Below, piece by piece: positions 57,978-64,000 of a DNA stretch of 64,000 nt. The stretch is from positions 1 through 64,000 of the forward strand of contig JACRCL010000026.1 of assembly GCA_016219015.1 (NCBI GenBank), given 5' to 3'. A program made the translations under genes and the position numbers. The DNA is from Deltaproteobacteria bacterium. GTDB taxonomy: Bacteria; Desulfobacterota; GWC2-55-46. Below the pieces are notes generated by a model, which had not been told where the DNA came from, ran no database searches, and saw only the letters and a list, made by a program, of their open reading frames with translations. Position 1 is the stretch's first letter; each line of letters starts with the position of its first letter.

Positions 57978-59446
57978 CTGTCCGCGCCCGCCTTCCCGAT
58001 GTCCGAGCCCTTAAGGAGATACTTCAGGAACGTCCTTCCCGCCTTGAAGGTCCTTCTTATCTCCCTCGGCTTCGTTATAAGCTGGCCAAGCTTGTATAGT
58101 ATGTACCCCGGCCTCAGGTAGAACTCCCTCCTCGCGTCGTCGCAGAACTTCACAAGCTCCTCTGAAGAGAGGTCCTCCGTGCGTATCACGGTATTATGGA
58201 GCCCTTCAGGGGTTATCCACTTCGAGAAATCCGAGCTCCTTATGAGGTTCCTCTCCTTGTACCACTCGTAGGCCTCGGTCCCCGGATATACCATCACGGG
58301 GTAGAACTGGACGGTATCGGGGCTAAGGTCCTTGGCGAGCTGCAAAGTCTCCTTAACGGTATCCTTCGTCTCGCCGGGCAATCCAACCATGAAGCAGCCG
58401 TGTATCAGAAGGCCCGCCCTCTTGGCGTTTTTCATGAACTCCTTCATCTCGGCGGGCTTCGTCTTCTTCTTCATGTTGTCGAGTATCTTCTGGCTCCCGC
58501 TCTCAAAGCCTACGCATAAAGACCTGCAGCCGGCCTCTCTCATCTTTTTCATGGTCTCGTAGTCGAGGCCGATCCTCGAGTTCGCCGTCCATGTAATTCG
58601 GAGGCCTCTCCTCAATATCTCCTCGGAAAGGGCCTTGCACCTCTTTTTATCCACGGTAAGGGTGTCGTCCTCGAAAAATATCGCCTTTGCATGCGGGAAG
58701 GTCTCCACTATATATTCCATCTCTTTTACGACGTTCTCGACGGAGCGGGACCTGTACCCCCTGCCCATCAGGGTCTGGGGGTATACGCAGAACGTGCACG
58801 GGAAAGGGCACCCCCTGCTCGTCGTTATCGTGACCATCGGAAATAGCGCGTTCGGGTTGAAGTAGTTCTCAATCCTCAGGAACTTCTTGTAGACCTTGCT
58901 CACGAAGGGGAGCTTGTCGAGGTCTTCGATGAAAGGCCTCCTCGCGTTATGGACGATCCTCTCGCCGTCCCTGAATACCAGGCCCGCGACCTGCGAGACG
59001 TCCCCTTTGGAATCGAGCGTCCTGGCGAGTTCGAGTATGGTCATGTCGTACTCGAACCGGGCCGCGGCCCCCACCCTGTTGTCGAGTTTCAATACCTCCT
59101 CCGGCAGGGCGGAGACGTGCGTGCCCACCACGGCCAGGAAAGACCCGGGGCACGCGTCCTTCAGGCGGGCCCCGATGGCGATGTCGTTGTTTATCGACGG
59201 CGTGGACGTGTCAATCACGATAAGATCGGGGGCGAACTTCTTCGCCCGCTCCTCGACGTCTTCCACCGTAAGCCCGTCGGCAGGGGCGTCGATGAAGTCT
59301 ACCTCCATGCCGTTGTCCATGGCCACGCCGGCTGCGTAGGCGAGCCACATCGGGAAGTAGAGCGTGCCGCTCTTGGTCACGGCCGGGCTCCTCTGGGGCC
59401 TGGAGAATTTTTTAAGGAACGGGGGGTTCAAAAAGAGTACCTTCAT
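57971..59446 (-). CDS. B12-binding-type radical SAM protein, HpnJ-like layout
   Basis: A 491-residue class B radical SAM enzyme. It opens with MKVLFLNPPFLKKFSR and TLYFPMWLAYAAGVAMDNG. The cobalamin-binding-type domain (1-150) has VVGTHVSALPEEVL, and the cluster motif is Cys213, Cys217, Cys220 (TSRGCPFPCTFC). The opening and DAPADGLTVEDVEERAKKFA resemble hopanoid-associated HpnJ-type enzymes, but I cannot assign that reaction from sequence alone. The ATG at 59446 is preferred because AAGG lies 8 bases upstream. It overlaps the DUF362 gene by 4 bases (ATGA) and the glycosyltransferase by 7, a tightly coupled three-gene operon that suggests one pathway for a modified lipid or glycolipid. Confidence 0.83.
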   Translation of the reverse strand: MKVLFLNPPFLKKFSRPQRSPAVTKSGTLYFPMWLAYAAGVAMDNGMEVDFIDAPADGLTVEDVEERAKKFAPDLIVIDTSTPSINNDIAIGARLKDACPGSFLAVVGTHVSALPEEVLKLDNRVGAAARFEYDMTILELARTLDSKGDVSQVAGLVFRDGERIVHNARRPFIEDLDKLPFVSKVYKKFLRIENYFNPNALFPMVTITTSRGCPFPCTFCVYPQTLMGRGYRSRSVENVVKEMEYIVETFPHAKAIFFEDDTLTVDKKRCKALSEEILRRGLRITWTANSRIGLDYETMKKMREAGCRSLCVGFESGSQKILDNMKKKTKPAEMKEFMKNAKRAGLLIHGCFMVGLPGETKDTVKETLQLAKDLSPDTVQFYPVMVYPGTEAYEWYKERNLIRSSDFSKWITPEGLHNTVIRTEDLSSEELVKFCDDARREFYLRPGYILYKLGQLITKPREIRRTFKAGRTFLKYLLKGSDIGKAGADRC

Positions 59447-60678
59447 GCTATGCACCTTGTTATTTTATCGTATTGCCTCAACTGCTCGGCCATGAAGCCG
59501 AGCTTGCCCTTGAACCCTATCGCGTTAGCCGGGCATACGAGGAAGCAGTACTGGCAGCCTATGCAGCCGTTATCTTTCCTTGCGAGGTCATCGGGCAGCT
59601 TTAGCCCCACCGGGCAGTACTCCGCGCACCTGGCGCAGCCCGGCGGGCATTTTGTCTTATCAAGCGTGAACCCTTCGAACTCCATCTCTTCTTTTATAAA
59701 GTTATCCTGCCTGAGGCCGGTCAAAAAAAGCATATGGCCGAAAAGCCTCGTGGAGCAGAGGTAATTGAAAAACGCGGTGTTCCGCACGGCGAGGAAGTAC
59801 TTCTGCCGCCTGGGGCTGTGGATGAACGAGGCGAAGAAGTTCGCCTTCGGCTCCTTGAACTTCCTCGCAAACCCGGACAGGTCGAGCGAGCCTGCGTAGT
59901 CGTGGTGCGCCTTCGTAAGCAGGCCAGCGTCTTCCGCCGCCCTCAGGGTCTTCACCTTCCTGTAGTCGAACCGGGCTATCCTGCTGCACACGAGGTCGAT
60001 GAGGAAAGGGTCGGTGCCCGCAATTATAAGCCCGGTTTTTACGGGGGTCCCTCTCGTGGGCCCCAGCCCCTCCATGGAGATGAGGCCGTCTACTATGTGG
60101 AGGTGGGGCTTTACCCTCCTGTTTATATTGACCACGTTCCTGGCAAGGCTCAGGTGTGTCTTTTTCTTGTTCTCCTGCCCCACGAGGCAGCCCATGAGGT
60201 TCTTGAGGCAGACGCTCATGCCGGCCTCGAAGTGGGTCTTTATCTTGGGCATGTTTATCAGGAACTCGGCATCGAGGACGTCTTTTGCGACCCCGGCCCT
60301 GACTCCGCCCTCGAACTCGATATACACGGGCTCGGAGTAGTTAAGGTCCTTTACGCTCACCCCGTAATGCCTGCACAGCTCATCGACCTTGAGCCGTGAG
60401 ATGACGCTTATGTTGCTCCTGTAAAAACCGCTGTTCGTGCCCTCGCCTATCGTTATGTCCCGATACCCCCTCTCCTTCAAGGACTCTATTACGGAGGCAA
60501 GGAGCCTCAGGTCGGTAGTATTCCCGGTAAGGCTGTTCATATTGCTGTTGAGGTTAGGCTTGATGAGTATCCTGGCCTTCTTTGAGGAGGGCAGTACCCC
60601 GGCATGGGAATCAAGCGCCCCGGATACGCATCCGCGGATATCCCCGATGGAATCGGCCCTCATTATGTCTACTCTCAT
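59443..60678 (-). CDS. DUF362 domain protein with two [4Fe-4S] ferredoxin motifs
   Basis: A 411-residue protein. The DUF362 domain (about 35-300) includes LIKPNLNSNMNSLTG, ITIGEGTNSGFYRS, LINMPKIKTHFEAGMSVCLK and HLHIVDGLISMEGLGPTRGT. The C-terminal 8Fe ferredoxin module has CPPGCARCAEYCPVGL and CIGCQYCFLVCPANAI. It probably delivers electrons, perhaps to the radical SAM enzyme encoded next, which needs one-electron reduction; this is inference. The ATG at 60678 follows AGGAG at 8 bases. It is the first gene of the operon. Confidence 0.87.
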   Translation of the reverse strand: MRVDIMRADSIGDIRGCVSGALDSHAGVLPSSKKARILIKPNLNSNMNSLTGNTTDLRLLASVIESLKERGYRDITIGEGTNSGFYRSNISVISRLKVDELCRHYGVSVKDLNYSEPVYIEFEGGVRAGVAKDVLDAEFLINMPKIKTHFEAGMSVCLKNLMGCLVGQENKKKTHLSLARNVVNINRRVKPHLHIVDGLISMEGLGPTRGTPVKTGLIIAGTDPFLIDLVCSRIARFDYRKVKTLRAAEDAGLLTKAHHDYAGSLDLSGFARKFKEPKANFFASFIHSPRRQKYFLAVRNTAFFNYLCSTRLFGHMLFLTGLRQDNFIKEEMEFEGFTLDKTKCPPGCARCAEYCPVGLKLPDDLARKDNGCIGCQYCFLVCPANAIGFKGKLGFMAEQLRQYDKITRCIA

Positions 60679-60690
60679 GCCTGACTCCTA

Positions 60691-60752
60691 ACAGATGTTG
60701 AAAAAGTCCATCCATGGATTGCATATCAGGGTGTTTTTCAACACCCTGCTAA
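60691..60752. repeat. GTTGAAAAAGTCC...TGCTAA repeat
   Basis: CAGATGTTGAAAAAGTCCAT to the hairpin CAGGGTGTTTTTCAACACCCTG, ending TGCTAA. The CTA at 60749-60751 is the TAG stop codon of the propeller gene. Same family as 13407-13567 and 22589-22716. Confidence 0.8.
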
Positions 60753-62299
60753 TGCCTTATAGTGACGTTCACGCTGTCGCCGAATGACTGCCCGCTGTTG
60801 AAGACGCCGTCCATGCTCATGTCTATATCGAACCGGAACGTGTATGCCCCGGCCGGCAGTGCGGACGTATCCATGACCGTTACGGGGCCCATGGCCCCTA
60901 CCGGGCCCTGGCGCGAAACGCTCAGGCCCCTGACCCATTGGTTAGCGCTTACATTATACGAATACAGGCCGAAAGGTGTCTCGGCCCTTATCCACCAATC
61001 CGCCCTCTCGCCAATCCTGTCCCCGGGGTCGAGCGAGACGTTTACCGTAAGCGGGCTTCCGGACGATGTTGCCACCGGGGCGTCCGAGCCGTTCACCTTT
61101 ATGTCGGGGACAGGGTTCCCCGGCGCCGATGGGCCGAGCTTTATAAGCAATATATCGAAATTCCCCGAGCCCGCAAGGTGCTTTTCGCCTACTATGATAA
61201 AACCCTTGTCAGGGGTCTGTTCGGCCATGTTAGCGGTCTCGTAATAATCCGGGGTCCCGTAGGTCCAGTCCCATTGCATATTGCCGTTGGAGTCGGTCTT
61301 TACGGCCCAGATATCGTATAGCCCCGCCCCGAACGATTCCGTAAACCCTGTAAGGAGATACCCTCCGTCCGAGGTCAGGACAAGGGACCTTGCGAGGTCC
61401 TCGCCCGGCCCTCCGAAGGTCCTGTCCCAGAGCTTGTTCCCAAGCGCGTCCGTCCTTATCAGCCAGTAATCGGCGCCGCCGTTGCCGTACGAGCTTGTAT
61501 ACCCCGCTATGATAAACCCACTGCCCGGCAGCTCCTCCACGGCCCTGCCGCGGTCCTCGCCCGGCCCTCCGAAGGTCCTGTCCCAGAGCCTGTTACCCTC
61601 CGCGTCCGTCTTTATGAGCCAGAGGTCGTAATCCATCGCGCCGGTACGGTCGGTCTCCCCGGTGATCACATACCCTCCGTCCGAGGTCTGCTTCACATAA
61701 AAGCCGTAATCGCGGTAAAATCCCCCGAAGGTCCTTGTCCACGAGGCGTTCCCCGCCGCGTCCGTCTTTATGAGGTATACGTCGTCAGACCCCGCGCCGT
61801 AGGAGGCGGTGTACCCCGCAACGATGTACCCTCCGTCGGAGGTCTGCCGGACCGAGCGGCCGTAGTCCCAATCCGCGCCGCCGTAGGTCCTGTCCCACTG
61901 CTCTACCCCGTCAGCGGCGATCTTTATGAGCCATACGTCCCTGTGCCCGGCCCCGTAGGAGCGCGTCGCCCCGGCCACGATATAGCCGCCGTCCGAGGTA
62001 TTCTGTATGGAGCGGGCGAAATCAGCCGCCACCCCGCCGTATGTCCTGTTCCAGAGCTCGTTGCCGCCCTGGTCCGTCTTTATTATCCAGACGTCGTAAT
62101 CTCCGGCCCCGAACGACGCGGTAGTCCCCGCTATGATGTAGCCTCCGTCGGGCGTCTGTGCGAATGCCGTGCCGTTCTCGCTGGCAGCCCCTCCGAAGGT
62201 CCTCTCCCATTCAAGCGCCGGCGCCGCGCAAAGGCCCGTCCCGGCCCCCGCAAATGCAAGGGCTAATGCCGCCAAGAATATCCTCAGGCTTTTCCGCAT
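60749..62299 (-). CDS. secreted protein with seven propeller-type repeats
   Basis: A 516-residue exported protein with signal peptide LRIFLAALALAFAGAGTGLC. Residues about 28-390 are seven tandem repeats of about 52 residues, each following the pattern W-x-RT-[FY]-GG ... QTSDGGYI-V-AG-T ... D-x-WLIKTDAxGN. Seven copies suit one closed seven-bladed beta propeller. The C-terminal 120 residues (GNPVPDIKVNGSDAPVATSS, ETPFGLYSYNVSANQW, AGAYTFRFDIDMSMDGVFNS) look like a beta-sandwich. The function is unknown; such propellers often act in adhesion or surface display. The repeats are highly alike, which suggests recent expansion. The stop codon lies in a dispersed repeat. Confidence 0.82.
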   Translation of the reverse strand: MRKSLRIFLAALALAFAGAGTGLCAAPALEWERTFGGAASENGTAFAQTPDGGYIIAGTTASFGAGDYDVWIIKTDQGGNELWNRTYGGVAADFARSIQNTSDGGYIVAGATRSYGAGHRDVWLIKIAADGVEQWDRTYGGADWDYGRSVRQTSDGGYIVAGYTASYGAGSDDVYLIKTDAAGNASWTRTFGGFYRDYGFYVKQTSDGGYVITGETDRTGAMDYDLWLIKTDAEGNRLWDRTFGGPGEDRGRAVEELPGSGFIIAGYTSSYGNGGADYWLIRTDALGNKLWDRTFGGPGEDLARSLVLTSDGGYLLTGFTESFGAGLYDIWAVKTDSNGNMQWDWTYGTPDYYETANMAEQTPDKGFIIVGEKHLAGSGNFDILLIKLGPSAPGNPVPDIKVNGSDAPVATSSGSPLTVNVSLDPGDRIGERADWWIRAETPFGLYSYNVSANQWVRGLSVSRQGPVGAMGPVTVMDTSALPAGAYTFRFDIDMSMDGVFNSGQSFGDSVNVTIRH

Positions 62300-62336
62300 C
62301 CTACATCCTCATGAGGCCGCGTTTTCCCGCAGCCCG

Positions 62337-63491
62337 CTAAACGCGCCGGTTTAAGATATCTTCCGCCGCCCGCATGACGTCGTCAGCCTTTATCGCGTCC
62401 ATGCACTCGTTATGCGCCTCGCTCAGGCATACGTCCTCATCGCAGGAGTACCGGCAGGCAAAGTCCTTCTCGACCACCCGGTGCATGCCCCCGTAGGGCC
62501 CGGTCTCCATGCTCTTAGAGGGGCCGAATATCGCTACCGTCGGGGTGCCTGCGGCGGCCGCGATATGGAGCGGGGAGGTGTCGTTGCATACGAAAAGCCT
62601 GCACCTTTTGATTATCGCCGCCATCTCCCTCAACCCGGTCTGCCCGGCCAGCGAGACCGGCCTGTTCCTCATCGCGCCCATGACCCTGTCCACGAGCGGC
62701 GCCTCGTCAGGCGAGCCGGTAAAGACCACGGCGGCCCCGTGCTCATCCATAAGCCGGTCGGCTACTTCAGCGAAGCCCCTGTACGACCAGCACTTGAGCT
62801 CTTTTCTCGACCCAGGGTGTATGGCTACGAGGTTATCAAGGCGTGCGCCCTTTCTCCTCAGCAGCTCCAGCGCCCTTTTCTCCTCGCCTTCATTCAGGTG
62901 GATGCCCCAGTGGAGCCCCGGGTCTTTTGCCCCGAGGAAGCGGACGATGTCGAGGTGGTACTCGACCTTGTGCTTAAGCTCCCTGTACGGCACGACATGG
63001 GTCAGGAGATAGCCTCCGCCCCCGACATTGTAGCTTACCCTGTGCCTCGCCTTAGCCATGCGGGCAAGCAGGGCTATGTCCCTTATATCGGCCCGCGCCT
63101 CGATAACGAGGTCGTAGCGGACCTTCCTGAGCTCTTTCAGGAACCCCAGGTATCGCCTTATGGCCGCCGCCCTTGGCGCCGGGTAGAACCAGAACGCGTC
63201 GTAGGCAAGGACCTCGTCCACATAGGGGTTGCCGGCAAGCACGTCCTTTGCCTTCTCTGCCGTAAGGAACGTTATCCTCGCGCCCGGGTAGAGGTCTTTC
63301 AACGGCTTCAATACCGGGAGCGTCATTATGACGTCGCCAATGTAGGCGGTCCTTATTACGAGTATCTCTGAAACGCCGCTTATCCCGCCTTTCTTCCCGA
63401 AGAGGCGGAAGGGGGCGGAGAGCAGATACCCTAAAATATCGAGGGCCCTGGTGACGGCCCTTTTTTTTCTGTTTATTATCTTATAGTACAA
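62337..63491 (-). CDS. glycosyltransferase family 9 (ADP-heptose:LPS heptosyltransferase-like)
   Basis: A 384-residue GT-B enzyme. The N-terminal acceptor domain contains EILVIRTAYIGDVIMTLPVL, and the C-terminal donor domain has IHPGSRKELKCWSYRGFAEV, VFTGSPDEAPLVDRVM and CNDTSPLHIAAAAGTPTVAI, the GT9 hallmarks. It should add heptose or a related sugar to lipid A core. The start given is TTG 63491, with a weak ribosome site. The first 40 residues (basic, then YLLSAPFRLFGK) precede the usual family start and may attach it to the membrane. The acyltransferase gene lies 18 bases upstream on the same strand, fitting an LPS biosynthesis operon. Confidence 0.88.
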   Translation of the reverse strand: MYYKIINRKKRAVTRALDILGYLLSAPFRLFGKKGGISGVSEILVIRTAYIGDVIMTLPVLKPLKDLYPGARITFLTAEKAKDVLAGNPYVDEVLAYDAFWFYPAPRAAAIRRYLGFLKELRKVRYDLVIEARADIRDIALLARMAKARHRVSYNVGGGGYLLTHVVPYRELKHKVEYHLDIVRFLGAKDPGLHWGIHLNEGEEKRALELLRRKGARLDNLVAIHPGSRKELKCWSYRGFAEVADRLMDEHGAAVVFTGSPDEAPLVDRVMGAMRNRPVSLAGQTGLREMAAIIKRCRLFVCNDTSPLHIAAAAGTPTVAIFGPSKSMETGPYGGMHRVVEKDFACRYSCDEDVCLSEAHNECMDAIKADDVMRAAEDILNRRV

Positions 63492-63508
63492 AACAATATC
63501 TTCTTTTA

Positions 63509-64000
63509 TCAGCCCGCCGTTTTGAGCCTAAACCCCGCATTGTCGGCGAAAAGGGGCTTTATGAGGCCTTTTCTCGCCTCCTCCCTGATGCTGTACAGGG
63601 TCATGCCGTAATGGTCCGGGTGCTCGAGCACGTGTTTTTCCATTATCCCGATAAATTTTTCCAGGTTGAGCCTGAGCATCTCGTCCTTATCGGCGCATTC
63701 GATAAGCTCCATCTTCGGCTCCAATATTAGCCTGTGCCTGCCGTCCGGGCCTTTAACGGCGATCGAGGGTATGATGGCCGCCCCTGTCTTCATGGCAAGG
63801 CTTATGATGCCGGTTGAGAACTCCGCGGTCCTGTCGAAGAACTTCACGGGCACGAGGTTCGCCCCCTCCCTGCCGTCTATGGCTACCCCTATTATCTCGT
63901 TCCTCTTAAGCGCCCTCACCACGCTCAGGAAATCCTTTGTGCCGAGCACGGTGAAGGGGTACGCGTCCTCTTCCTTTTTCCTTAGCTCGAAGAGCTTGTT
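63509..64000 (-). CDS. LpxL/HtrB-like lipid A acyltransferase, 3' part
   Basis: The window end cuts the gene; 163 C-terminal residues are visible, with no start codon. The visible part shows the end of the lysophospholipid-acyltransferase fold: GVAIDGREGANLVPVKFFDR (the family GRExxxVPFFG-like block), FSTGIISLAMKTGAAIIPSI and a C-terminal HPDHYGMTLYSIREEARKG. These enzymes add a secondary acyl chain to lipid A from acyl-ACP at the inner membrane. The catalytic HxxxxD motif would be further upstream, outside the window. Probably co-transcribed with the GT9 gene. Confidence 0.8.
   Translation of the reverse strand, partial: NKLFELRKKEEDAYPFTVLGTKDFLSVVRALKRNEIIGVAIDGREGANLVPVKFFDRTAEFSTGIISLAMKTGAAIIPSIAVKGPDGRHRLILEPKMELIECADKDEMLRLNLEKFIGIMEKHVLEHPDHYGMTLYSIREEARKGLIKPLFADNAGFRLKTAG

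Overview
The window is chromosomal DNA of a high-GC, didermic (Gram-negative-type) bacterium. Outer-membrane biology is shown by a LapA/LapB-like lipopolysaccharide regulator, a family 9 heptosyltransferase-like enzyme, an LpxL-like acyltransferase (cut by the window end), a secretin and lipoprotein or Sec signals. The order nadD-rsfS-rlmH-...-gpmI, a BirA-boxed bioB-F-H-C-A-D operon and intergenic repeats containing GCAGATGGACTTTTT resemble what I know from Deltaproteobacteria (Desulfobacterota) and neighbouring phyla. This placement is an inference from gene content and cannot be proved here. No prophage, CRISPR array, rRNA or transposase gene is visible. One tRNA (Phe, GAA) is present.

Layout. 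0.3-6.7 kb: a B12-type radical SAM enzyme, an RhlE-type RNA helicase, a PAS sensor, a methyltransferase and a small lipoprotein. 7-16.5 kb: a 43-residue membrane protein with its own promoter and terminator, a membrane/spermidine-synthase fusion, a CBS protein, an ArsS-like radical SAM enzyme with its AhpD-like partner, a DUF2238 membrane protein, a zinc-ribbon protein, a uracil-DNA glycosylase-like protein, an OB-HD nuclease and a sugar epimerase. 16.7-20.8 kb: two tandem secreted paralogues, RtcB with archease, an EF-Tu-domain-2-like protein overlapping a zinc-ribbon protein, and a DUF3553 protein. 21-25.6 kb: a minus-strand housekeeping block nadD-rsfS-rlmH-lapAB-gpmI. 25.7-29.3 kb: rarA, two double-ACT paralogues and def. 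29.3-35.3 kb: the complete late biotin operon bioBFHCAD behind a BirA operator. 35.5-38 kb: aconitase and tRNA-Phe.

38.1-48.1 kb is a type IV pilus/type II secretion-like machine in two minus-strand blocks: gspF-gspE-pilM-pilN-pilO-pilP, and secretin plus three pseudopilins. A PilZ protein and a LuxR-type regulator lie between them. 48.3-53.9 kb: a molybdopterin oxidoreductase, an AlkP-superfamily hydrolase and both subunits of ATP sulfurylase (CysD, CysN), all read on the minus strand. 54-64 kb: an EF-hand mini-protein, a periplasmic peptidyl-prolyl isomerase, a secreted trypsin-like protease, a three-gene operon (DUF362 ferredoxin, B12-radical SAM, glycosyltransferase 2), a secreted seven-repeat propeller and envelope glycolipid genes.

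The most unusual content is non-coding. At least five dispersed repeat families fill the gaps. One is a MITE-like element of 130-143 bp in five copies, two of them flanked by 4-bp duplications. One is a paired-hairpin element in six copies that sits against gene ends and supplies the last codons and stop of the epimerase gene. One begins TTAGCAGG and supplies the TAG stop of three separate genes. Two conserved genes (gpmI and rsfS) have no ATG, GTG or TTG that would leave an intact protein, and seem to start at AUU and CUG. Many other genes start at TTG.
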